Shown here in pieces: positions 48,700-58,195 of a stretch of 64,000 bases of DNA; the first letter of the stretch is position 1, and the number at the start of each line of letters is the position of its first letter. This stretch comes from Thinopyrum elongatum (Eukaryota; Streptophyta; Magnoliopsida; Poales; Poaceae). The DNA is taken from assembly GCA_011799875.1 (NCBI GenBank), contig CM022301.1, positions 86,757,667-86,821,666 of the forward strand, given 5' to 3'. The position numbers were made by a program, and so were the translations under genes. The notes under the pieces were generated by a model. That model was not told the DNA's origin and made no database searches. It saw only the letters and a program-made list of their open reading frames with translations.

Positions 48700-49960
48700 G
48701 CGAGCACTATGCTGAAGTTCACATGGAGGCAGGGCGACAGGGAGCTGGAGCGCCTCCTAGCGTCGTTTTCGACGGGGCGCCGGCGGCCTGGCATGCATGA
48801 GGTCGACACGGCGAGCGCGAGCTAGAGCGGGGTTGGATGGGATCCAGGCGCCGACGGGTCGGGCGAGCTCGAGGTCGAGAACGCCGACGCCTCGGCCTCG
48901 GCGTCGACACGGCAGAAGCAGTCCCTTTTTGGAGTCCAAAGAGCTCAGGTCGTTGGAGGCGCCGGCGCGGTCCTCTGCAGTACGCAGCTCCTCGGCGACC
49001 ACGGCATTAGCATGTCCTAGCAGTAGACAGCGACCTGAGCGCCACCACCGCCGTCGTACACGGCGACGAAGTGTCGCGGGGAGGCGGAATGAGGTCGCTG
49101 ATTTGGTAGAAGCGGGGGACGACGACGATGGCCTCCTCCATCTCCGGGCAACGTCCGCAGAAGGACTCGAGACGCTTCCGCGTGCGCCACCAGAGACCGT
49201 CGCGGTCTCGGCGGCCACCGCAGACAGGACGTGGAGAGGAGAGAGGGCGGTCCGGCATCGGTGGAGGCGACGCTGTTGCAGTCACTGACGACGCAGCAGG
49301 CGCTCGGCGCTCCCTCACGCGGACCCCTCTTCGTCCGGCCCGGCGTCCCAACGATGGCGACGTAGCAGGCCGGCTATCCGGGTGCACGGCCGTCGCCGCG
49401 CGCGTCAATCTCCGTAGCCAGCCACCACTCGCGCTCGGCCTGCTACCGGTGACGCCCACCTCCAGCGCCGGCAACCGGAACGCCCACAGGTCCACCATGG
49501 TCGACTCCAGGTCCTCGGCCCTCACGTCGCTCGCCACGTCCGGGCCATTCTGCATTCAGAATCTTCCCCAGCCGGCGATGAAGCGGTAGGCCTCGTTACA
49601 GCCTAGCTTCTTGCAGCCGAGCACGGGCCTGTCGCGTCGTAGGCCTGCACTTGCACGCACGGGTTCTCCTCCACGCCTTGTCCAGCGGGAACGGCTAGCT
49701 GCAGCGCCAGCTCTTGCACGGCATGAGCAGCCGGTGCTGCTTCAGCGCCTGGTCCGTCCCAGGAGGGCGACCCCGACGACGCGGACCAGCACGAACGGAA
49801 GTACGACGAACCATCACTAAGCGACCACGAATGAACACGCAGCCCAAACTGGAATGCATGGAGCAACGGCAAGAAAGGTCCGTATTTATAGCGACTCCAA
49901 AGGAGTAAAAAATCAATTCGCAAACAACCCCGAACGGTCTGGAAGTGAAACCGCCAGAAC
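48700..49960 (-). pseudogene. GC-rich coding-like remnant, unidentified
   Basis: A sharply bounded GC-rich block in AT-rich surroundings. The minus strand has overlapping frames 49,555-49,007 (DLESTMVDLWAFRLPALEV at its start, EEAIVVVPRFYQISDLIPP near its end) and 49,218-48,757. Readable peptides switch frames, as in a decayed exon. The high GC and Arg/Ala/Pro bias match grass single-exon genes. I cannot name the family. It may be a further captured fragment of the Helitron. Confidence 0.35.
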
Positions 49961-50159
49961 ATGCGGCAGAGGCGGCAACCGCCTCGAAATCAAAGCAACG
50001 ACAACGCGAGAACAGCGGCACCAATAAGGAAGAACTAGGGACTGGGGCGCCACCTTGTGGCACCTCCTGAGAGGAAGCAGGGGCGCCACCAGCTTGGCAG
50101 ACACTCATTCCAGTTTTTTTTTGGCAATCTTGATGACATATGGACATGGCATGTTAGTA

Positions 50160-51086
50160 AGAAGTTGCACTATAAACTTCAAAAGACATAAATAAATGAC
50201 ATTTGAATACAAGGAGATTAGGGCATCTCCAATCGTGAATCACCAAACGGATACCGCCAACCCGTTCGTGGACATCCGACGAGCGTCGGTCATTCAACGC
50301 AATTACCAAAGTGGTCATGGAATTATTATTTTATACAATGCAAAAAGCCAGACAACCAGCATAATAAAAACTAAAAACCAAAGAAAAAGGTTTACTATGT
50401 AATTCCACTAAAACAGAAAATACCTATTTCTGGAGGAATCCAAATAAAGCATCCTGTAAAATATTTTTCCGCCTATAATAAGTAAAACTAAGATCATCGT
50501 CTGGACGGTGACAACCGCTAAAAGACCTCTTAGGAAGAGAATCACCGGACATTCTAACGATACGAAGCCTGAAAAACAACATATACGAAGTGCCCTACAT
50601 TATTTTTCAGTTTATAAGGCAGCAATCGGTCGCTAGTTAGAAAAATCAGGCGCCTGGTTTGTAAAAGAAAATAACCCTTATTCTGCATGATAGGTCACAC
50701 ACAAGCAAAATTAACATTAACCACTACAAAGGTGATTAGGACAATGAAACTATATATGAACGCTAGATATCTCCGCAAGCTCAATCTCATTTGTACGCCA
50801 TTCGTATGTGAAATAGTTAAGTGTCCTCATTCACCCTAAAATATATATTTGCCAAACCAAGGAGTCTAGTGGCTTCCTTAAAAGTCTAAGTTAGGCATAT
50901 GCTTTCATCAAGCCCATAACAGGTTGCCTCGGAAAGGATTACGGGAAATTCCTTTTTTTACCAACAAAAAATTCAAAAGATATCTTTATTCACAGAAATA
51001 TAATTGAGTATCTGATTACAAGGGAAATACACCCTCTTAAGGCAAGTATAATAGTCCATAATGCTCAACTAGCATGCACAAAACAC
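50160..51086. other. AT-rich stretch left of the solo LTR
   Basis: No gene recognised. GGGCATCTCCAA at 50,221 is a word that also starts the block at 62,098; such words are common at ends of Triticeae DNA transposons. The end next to the LTR (51,040-51,086) is the tail of the SMG9 exon. Confidence 0.35.
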
Positions 51087-53790
51087 AGATCTGAAGGAAA
51101 TATGCCCTAGAGGCAATAATAAAGTTGTTATTTTATATTTCCTTATTCATGATAAATGTTTATTATTCATGCTAGAATTGTATTGATCGGAAACCTAAAT
51201 ACATGTGTGAATACATAGAAAAACACTGTGTCCCTAGTGAGCCTCTACTTGACTAGCTCGTTGATCAAAGATGGTTAAGATTTCCTAACCATGGACATGA
51301 GTTATCATTCGATAACGGGATCGCATCATTAGGAGAATGATGTGATGGACAAGACCCATCCGTTAGCTTAGCATAATGATCGTTCAGTTTTATTGCTATT
51401 GCTTTCTTCATGTCAAATACATATTTCTTCGACTATGAGATTATGCAACTCCCGGATACCAGAGGAATGCCTTGTGTGCTATCAAACGTCACAACGTAAC
51501 TAGATGATTATAAAGATGCTCTACAGGTATCTCCGAAGGTGTTTGTTGGGTTGACATAGATCGAGATTAGGATTTGTCACTCCGAGTATCGGAGAGGTAT
51601 CTCTGGGCCCTCTCGGTAATGCACATCATAAGAAGCCTTGCAAGCAAAGTGACTAATGAGTTATAGGATGATGTATTACGGAACGAGTAAAGAGACTTGC
51701 CGGTAACGAGATTGAACTAGGTATGAAGATACCGACGATCGAATCTCGGACAAGTAACATACCGATGGACAAAGGGAATAACGTATGTTGTCATAACGGT
51801 TCGACCGATAAAGATCTTCGTAGAATATGTGGGAGCCAATATGAGCATCCAGGTTCAGCTATTGGTTATTGACCGGAGATGTGTCTCGGTCATGTCTACA
51901 TAGTTCTCAAACCCCTAGGGTCCGCACGCTTAACGTTCGATGACGATTTAGTATTATATGAGTTATGTGATTTGGTGACTGAATGTTGTTCGGAGTCCCG
52001 GATGAGATCACGGTCATGATGAGGAATTCCGGAGGGTACCGGGTACATATCGGGTCACCGGAAGGGGTTCCGGGCACCCCCGGCAAAAGATATGGGCCAA
52101 GAGGGGAAATGCAGCAGCCAGCAAGGGGCTGCTGCGCCCCCCATATGGGCCGCACCAGAGAAGAAGGAAAGAGGGGAAGAGAGAAGGAAGGGGAGGGATT
52201 CGGCCTCCCCCTTCCTTCCCTCCTCCCTCCTTTTTCCTTCCCCCTCCGGTAAACAAGGAAGGGAGGGGCGCACCACTTGGGAAACCCCAAGTAGGATTCG
52301 GATCCTACTTGGGGCGCCCCATGGCTGCCTCTCCTCCCCTCCCACCTATATATATGTGGGGAGGGGGGCGCCTAGAACACACAATATCAATTGTTAGCCG
52401 TGTGCGGCGCCCCCTCCACAGATTACACCCTCAGTCATATTCTCGCGGTGCTTAGGCGAAGCCCTGCGCGGATCACTTCACCATCACCGTCACCACGCCG
52501 TCGTGCTGACGGAACTCATCTACTTCCTCGACACTTTGCTGGATCAAGAGTTCGAGGGACGTCATCGAGCTGAACGTGTGCAGAACTCGGAGGTGCCATA
52601 CGTTCGGTGCTTGATCGGTCGGAACGAGAAGAAGTTCGACTACATCAACCGCGTTGTCAAACGCTTCCGCTTTCGGTCTACAAGGGTATGTAGACACACT
52701 CTCCCCCTCTCGTTGATATGCATCTCCTAGATAGATCTTGCGTGAGCGTAGGAAATTTTTTGAAATTGCATGCTACGTTCCCAACAAGATCAGCCATGTA
52801 ATCTTCACTGGCTGATAGGTTATTATTTTTATTTCCTTGTTTGGTGAAGATGATAAGGTCAACAGCGATGTGTCAGGCATGTTATTCTTCAGAAAATAAA
52901 TCTGTAAAATACATTAGAACACTTATTTTAGCTTCCACAATATTGGCAAATATCACGTCTAGCGTTAGAGTCATCGGCAACACCTTGGCAACATCAAGCT
53001 ACTGAAACTCCTTGTAGAACAATAGAAAATACTGATCAATTACTCACATTACCGAGGTGAAGCTAGCCATTGCACAATTAAGTATTCAAGTGTAAGAACA
53101 AAACTAAAACATTTACCTGGACTCCCATTAAGCTCATGGGCCAGGGCCCAGGTGCTGCTAATGGATCATCAGTAAGAAAAGGAAGTGTGGGTGAACCATT
53201 CGGCATCAACATATCAGTTAGGATAGATGGAATGTACACTGGGTGCATGCCAAAATATTACATGGAAATATATTAGCACCAAGATGTTTAGATCAATTGT
53301 TCTATCATTTGGAACATACAATTGAAGAGAGCAAAATAAGGTAATTTTACCTAAGCGTCGAGGAGTATAATACGTCCATGAGATATCATGAAGTTAACAC
53401 CTGCAGTGCTATGCTTTGACATCGCTTTGATTTCCTCAGCTTGTGTAGCAAGAGGAGGATGCATCCTATAGAGAACCACTTAACTCAATTTTGGTTTGCT
53501 CAAGTTTGGTACAGAATGAACTGCTAACATAATATTTGCTACGATTCTCAGCAACCCTATCGGCACGGAAAAGCTTTTGAAAACTTTCATGTGTTAGCAT
53601 AGAAGTTTCATAACAGATTAGAAATTACAACGGGGAAACATTAGTCATCATGTGTATTAATACCGACCTTGATGCCTCCATGAAGCTTGTTAATAATCTG
53701 TATGCCCAATGCTTCATTTTCCACATGTCGGCCCAGAACTTGCTCTGCGTCGCGTTGGTCGGGGCGAGCGGCCGAGAGGGGGTTCTTTTT
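51040..53790 (-). pseudogene. SMG9: SMG9-like gene fragment, broken and split by a solo LTR
   Basis: SMG9 is part of the SMG1 kinase complex in nonsense-mediated mRNA decay. Four exon-like pieces are seen on the minus strand. First, 53,790-53,690, a poorly conserved piece ending INKLHGGIK. Second, 53,465-53,351, with HPPLATQAEEIKAMSKHS and SHGRIILLDA, where TAG replaces the next codon. Third, 53,242-53,117, with VYIPSILTDMLMPNGSP and PMSLMGVQ, whose acceptor AG is missing. Fourth, 52,900-52,787, with NNMPDTSLLTL, shifting frame to SASEDYMADL. That last exon continues beyond the solo LTR as DLCFVHA (51,091-51,071). The phrase order and spacing match plant SMG9. Stops, frameshifts and lost splice sites make it non-functional. 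Confidence 0.75.
51092..52786 (+). mobile_element. Solo LTR of the Copia G family, inserted in an SMG9 exon
   Basis: 1,695 bp, TGAAGGAAATATGCCC to ACGTTCCCAACA, with perfect AGATC duplications at 51,087-51,091 and 52,787-52,791. It aligns to the LTRs of element G in the reverse orientation, with clearly more differences than between the two G LTRs. No internal Copia sequence, so it was left by LTR-LTR recombination. GC-rich frames between 51,900 and 52,580 are LTR sequence. Confidence 0.95.
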
Positions 53791-53897
53791 AAACATTCTA
53801 GTAGGAAACTATCCTCAGTTAACTGACAATTTCATTAGAATATATGTGAAGCAATTTTGGTAAAATAGGACTATCAGAAAGTAGCACTTAGATCTGG

Positions 53898-54610
53898 TCT
53901 TTTCCATATTTGGTCCTGCTTCAGAACTGGCAAAATAAGTGTTGCTTCCATTATCTTAGCAATTGCAATAGCATTACATATCTGCAGAAACACTAAAGGT
54001 TAGAAAGTAATAGATGGGCCTATGTTGTAACTGAAACTCAATGTCAGCTTAGAAAACTCATTACCACTGCCCACTTCTTAAGAAATTGGTGTGATCTTCT
54101 TAGGTAGATACATAAATAAGTATTAAACTACAGGAGTCTAATTTTATTTCTTAAATAAGCAACAGAAGATCATGGCAAAAACATGCTATAAAAATGAATT
54201 AACATAAGTATGTTGAATGTGTAGGCTGATTATGCTTAAGAAACAACCACCATCATAGGAAAAATAGTTCTCATGTAATACGAAGATTCAGAGATAAAAC
54301 TATTGCACCACTGAAACAAGTATTTAACAATCTTAGAAAATAAGGTGAAGAAGGCTTAGAAAAACAGAAGTGCATACATACAACTATTCGTTGCTGGTTC
54401 AGTCCACCCTCGGCACGAATAAAAATATACCCAGAGGTTTCATTCTCAGGTGGGACATCTGCATTATATACAACTGATATAATCCTTCCCCTGTGCTCTC
54501 TGTCTCTCTTGTTGCGGATTCGTGCATGTTGTTTGTTCAACCCAACCCTTCCGTCTGTAGGGCCTGACGAAGGGAATGAAGATGCACACCCTCGTCCACG
54601 ACTCTGTCCT
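53898..54610 (-). pseudogene. Two exons of an O-fucosyltransferase-family gene, broken
   Basis: Exon 54,610-54,382 is flanked by ...CTAG and GTATGTATGC and encodes VGLNKQHARIRNKRDRE, then ETSGYIFIRAEGGLNQQR. Exon 53,981 to about 53,898 follows a TTCTGCAG acceptor and encodes ICNAIAIAKIMEATLILP and VLKQDQIWK. GGLNQQR followed by ICNA-A-A is the hallmark start of the plant GDP-fucose protein O-fucosyltransferase domain (PF10250), a Golgi-type enzyme family. After IWK an extra A shifts the frame and homology ends. All later catalytic exons are missing. Confidence 0.8.
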
Positions 54611-55958
54611 CTAGGTACAAAAGCTAGATAGATTGTAATTAATTGCGTGATTGAAACCACATTTAGGTCATCACAAAGGGTTCAAAATGTTATTAAGCCA
54701 AAACAACGATTCTGTGTTATTACAATGTTGTTTATTAGTGACATGATGTGATTCGCCATGCCCAACTCATCCATTTGGATCTAAGTTCAACTGGCTAAAA
54801 AAGAAGCTGGATTTGGTACAAGTCCTTTTTGGGAGATTTTCATGATAATCTTAGTAATCTTGAAAGGACACAAATGTTTGATGTAAAAAGGCAGAAGCTG
54901 ATGTTTTGTTTTTTGACCGAGAAGTTGTATATGACAGGGTGCAGATCTCTCCACTGACTGAGGTTCAGGGAAACACTATGGTTCTATGGGGAAATATAAA
55001 AAAACGTGGCTACAAGATGTTTTCATAATAACTTGCATTGCGCTTTACATAACCTAGCTAACAAAGAAAACCTTTCTCGCTGCTCCTTGATTAGTACTTC
55101 ACATTATTTTGTAGTTTCGTCGCTAGGTGTACAGGGAAAACATGCCTCCGCCAAGCCATTGTTGTCCCTGTTGCTTGCGTTGAGGAGAAAAGATAACTGA
55201 GGAACAAATAAGCGAGACATAGATGGGGGAGAGGCGCATGGTAAATAGGTGGGAGCGTGTATGCGTGTTCACCTGAATTTGAAGAGGCATCTCCCCTCGC
55301 CACTTGCTGCCGAGGTCACCTCCTTCCTAAACAGTGACTTGACGATGGTGGCAGGGACAATGGCACATGGACTACGACCCAGCAGGAAGGAGAAGAGGAA
55401 TGACAATCAGGTGGTCAGCAAACCCTTTGTACAAACTTCAAAAGACTAAATCCCTACTCATGAAAGAAAGAGAAATAAATTCTAAGAAAACGGAGGGATT
55501 GGGAGGACTGGGGAGCAGACAAACCAGAGGATCTTCTCATTGCCGCATCGCCGACATCCACTCGAGCCACATCGACATGTTTGGGTCCATGCCAACATCT
55601 TGCGGCTTGAAATTATATGAAACCAACAACATTATGGTCAGATAATAAAATACATCAGTTGCTAGTACCACCAATACACGAATATTCATGATGTACCACA
55701 GATAGCCCGAAGGCTTGTACCGCCAGATTGATTAACAACACCAGCAGCAAGGAATGGAAGCTTAAATGGTGTGGCTGGGTAGTAGCAATGCTTGTGCAAT
55801 ATTCTGCATGCAGAGTGACACAAACATACAATGAGTAATGCAAATACTAACTCGTCAGACGGTGACACAAATTTGATCATCCTAGAACAACAAATAGAGT
55901 TTGCAAAATCGGTTAGCAAAAATCTAAAAATAAATCAATGGCACCTATACATACACAC
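54611..55958. other. AT-rich sequence between captured fragments
   Basis: No recognised exon. A minus-strand stretch (55,800-55,690) reads KLPFLAAGVVNQSGGTSL, which is protein-like, but I cannot place it. Confidence 0.3.
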
Positions 55959-56075
55959 CAGAAATTAAGTCTTTGGGGGCCTTTAGAAATCCTTTGCCCT
56001 CCACTAGCTCAACAATTATATCATAAAGCTTAGCAACACAAATAGCTGCTGCCTCTGCACATATGGATCGTCATC
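55959..56075 (-). pseudogene. Single exon of a beta-adaptin (AP-1/AP-2 large subunit), frameshifted
   Basis: The exon lies between a TTTTTCATAG acceptor and a GTGTGTATG donor. It reads DDDPYVQ and then, one frame off, [19 protein letters not shown] and [10 protein letters not shown]. This is the HEAT-repeat trunk of beta-adaptin, the clathrin adaptor subunit that acts in vesicle coats at the Golgi or plasma membrane. A one-base deletion separates the two phrases. No neighbouring adaptin exons were found. Confidence 0.82.
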
Positions 56076-57330
56076 CTATGAAAAAAAATCAAGAAACAAA
56101 TAAAGACTTAATTCAATGGGTAGCAACCTGCACAAAATACTTAATTATACTATCAGAAGTTCATAATATTGTTCAGTTGAGCACGCTCTTAAACTTGGCT
56201 GGTGAATTATGGTAGGCATGAGGGAATAATTGTGTACTTGCATATAACACAAGATAGGCCAAGGGGATGTCATGACCTGATGATTGTCAAATGCCCAGCT
56301 ACTACTTTGATTGGCTGTCAATTTTCTGCCGTTAGGATTCGTTGGTCCATAGCTTGTTAATACTTTTTGCCACATGACCTATCATTGGAAAATCATACCT
56401 TTTAACTAATTAACTCTTTAAACACCCGCTAGTTCGTTAAGTCCCTTGGCGCCTAGTTTGAGCATGACATGGACGGAAGATGTGAGTGACTCCTTCCTAA
56501 CAGGCTAGCTATTTTACTGACTGTTTTACCTTTTCCTTCTTGACCCATGTGTTCATTTCCTCCTAGACAGATGAGGGGATGAAGAAAGAAAACCAGAGAA
56601 GGAGAGGATGAATTCGTACCTGTGCTGCACCTCCTGCCTACTAGGTTATCATGGCCAAGGAAGGGTTGGGGCATTGAGGATGTAGTAGCACCAACTTGTT
56701 TCAGCACGGAGAGACCGAGAATCCAAGATACATGTTCTCCTGCAGCAGAGAAGAGAAGGAGCTTGACGAACAGATCACCAATTCCAAATCGAATCCAATA
56801 CACACGCACACCCGCGCGCACACACACAGAGAGAAGCGATGTGGAGGGCACCTTGTCCAGGGCTGCAACAACAGATCCAGAGCACCCTGTCATGGCGTCC
56901 TCCAGCTGAAGCAGAGCTGTGGGGCGAGGGAGAGGTGGTCGACGAGACGACGATGGTGAGAAGGTAAGGGGGAGAGAAGCCGTGGGGGCGTCAGCTGTGG
57001 GAGAGGTCGTCGCTGGTGGCGGTGGCGGTGGCGGCGGCGGCGGACGAGGGAGAGGGCGAGGAACGGGGGATGGAGGCTGGGCTCTTTCTTCTTGACGGAG
57101 CGAACGATGGGGTGGCCCGGTGGGGCAGCAAATGAAGCAAACCGTCAATCCTTTTTCTGTCTTCTAGTTAGTCCGACGTGGACACGACGAGCGCTTGCAC
57201 CTTGCACGACGGTTAATGGGTTCGATGGCAGGCTCTCGAACCAACAGTAAAAGCGGCAGCGACGATAACATCTAGATGGGGCGGTCGAAGCAGCACCGCT
57301 GTCTCCGAGAGGAAGACGGCACCGCCTGAC
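56076..57330. other. AT-rich then GC-rich stretch with polyproline-coding GGC/GGT repeats
   Basis: The minus strand from 57,148 reads a Pro/Ser-rich peptide (a GGTGGCGGT microsatellite at about 57,010-57,040 gives a proline run). It then reads LQLEDAMTGCSGSVVAALDK and stays open to 56,453. It could be the 5' part of another captured gene, but no domain is recognised. Confidence 0.3.
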
Positions 57331-57340
57331 GAAGCAATGC

Positions 57341-57745
57341 CGATTGAGCCAGCAATGACACGTACGCAACCCGAAAACCAGTTTCCATTGGAGTGCATGC
57401 GCGCACTGCATGCGGCGGCGTGTTCCCATTGGACTGCAGGCGTGCACTGCATGCGTGGATGTATTTCTGTTGGAGTGCATGTGTGCACTGCATGCCTTGG
57501 TGTTCATTGGATTGCATCTGCATGCCTATTCGAGTAGATGTCGATGTGCGTGGATGTATTTCTGTTGGAGTGCATGTGTGCACTGCATGCCTCGGTGTTC
57601 ATTGGATTGCATGCGTGCACTGCATGCCTATTCGAGTAGATGTCGCGCTGCATCATTTGACCGACTGTGCATGCGGGTGTGTCATGCGGTGGGGCCTGCA
57701 CGCTGGTGTCTTCTGAACACCGATTGGGCCAGCAATGACACGTAC
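57341..57745. repeat. Minisatellite bracketed by a 25-bp direct repeat
   Basis: CGATTG(A/G)GCCAGCAATGACA and CGTAC occur at 57,341-57,365 and again at 57,721-57,745. Between them, TTGGA(G/C/T)TGCATG(C/T)GTGCAC and TGCATGC-type units recur about six times (57,387-57,630). They include a 95-bp tandem duplication (57,453 and 57,548) starting GCGTGGATGTATTTCTGTTG. Open frames here come from the repeat. Confidence 0.8.
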
Positions 57746-58195
57746 AACCAGTAGAAGGCCACAAAAACGTCGAAGCAGAAAGAATGTCTCGGGCTGCGAA
57801 GTCAACTGATCGAACTGGCCCACGTACAACAGAAAAGGCTAGGCGGACCAATGGAACAGGTACACACGTTCAAAAAATTTCAAACGAAAACGTAGAGACA
57901 CCATATATTCGTACACGGTCATCTCCCAAATAAATACACGTGCCCTGAACCGGTTTACCAGGAAGTCATTTTCAGCTAAGTGGTGAAACGTCGGAGCAAA
58001 AACATCCCCGGAAATAGGGGCTTGGATATAGTACTACTCCCTCCGTCCGTGTTTTTGACACTAGTAGTAGGGTAGCATCTGGTGCAAGGAATGTACAGCA
58101 GGGTCGATACAGAGATGGGAGAATGAATCAAAGCCAGCGCATCTTCTTCCCTTCTTCCTTCTCTCCGAGCGACCCGGCACCGGCAGCTGCTTAGA
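57746..58195. other. Spacer downstream of the ankyrin-TPR gene
   Basis: No gene. It holds the left end of a Stowaway-type MITE at 58,037 (CTCCCTCCGTCC after TA) with no matching right end, and the probable 3'-untranslated region of the gene (58,040-58,195). Confidence 0.5.

Larger units (their letters stand above)
45588..56075 (-). mobile_element. Helitron carrying fragments of several genes (5' end unresolved)
   Basis: The 3' end is diagnostic (see 45,588-45,620). On the same strand upstream of it lie broken exons of SMG9, of an O-fucosyltransferase-family gene and of a beta-adaptin, all transcribed in the Helitron sense and none complete. Capture of unrelated gene pieces in one orientation is a hallmark of plant Helitrons. 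No Rep-helicase is seen, so it is non-autonomous. The end coordinate here is the last captured fragment. A weak candidate 5' end (minus-strand TCTCTACG) is at 57,898, but the base before it is G, not the expected A. A Copia solo LTR is nested at 51,092-52,786. The alternative is independently decayed gene copies next to an unrelated Helitron tail. Confidence 0.6.

Noticed and set aside
51907..52730. Several frames of 60-127 codons
   Set aside because: All inside the Copia solo LTR; matching LTR sequence at 17,089-18,871 and 24,101-25,875 is non-coding.
57337..57851. Cys/His-rich frames of about 60-120 codons resembling zinc-binding repeats
   Set aside because: The Cys/His pattern comes from translating the TGCATGTGTGCACTGC minisatellite in several frames.
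57891..57898. TCTCTACG on the minus strand as Helitron 5' end
   Set aside because: The preceding base is G and not A, and the following sequence does not look like a Helitron start; kept only as a weak candidate.
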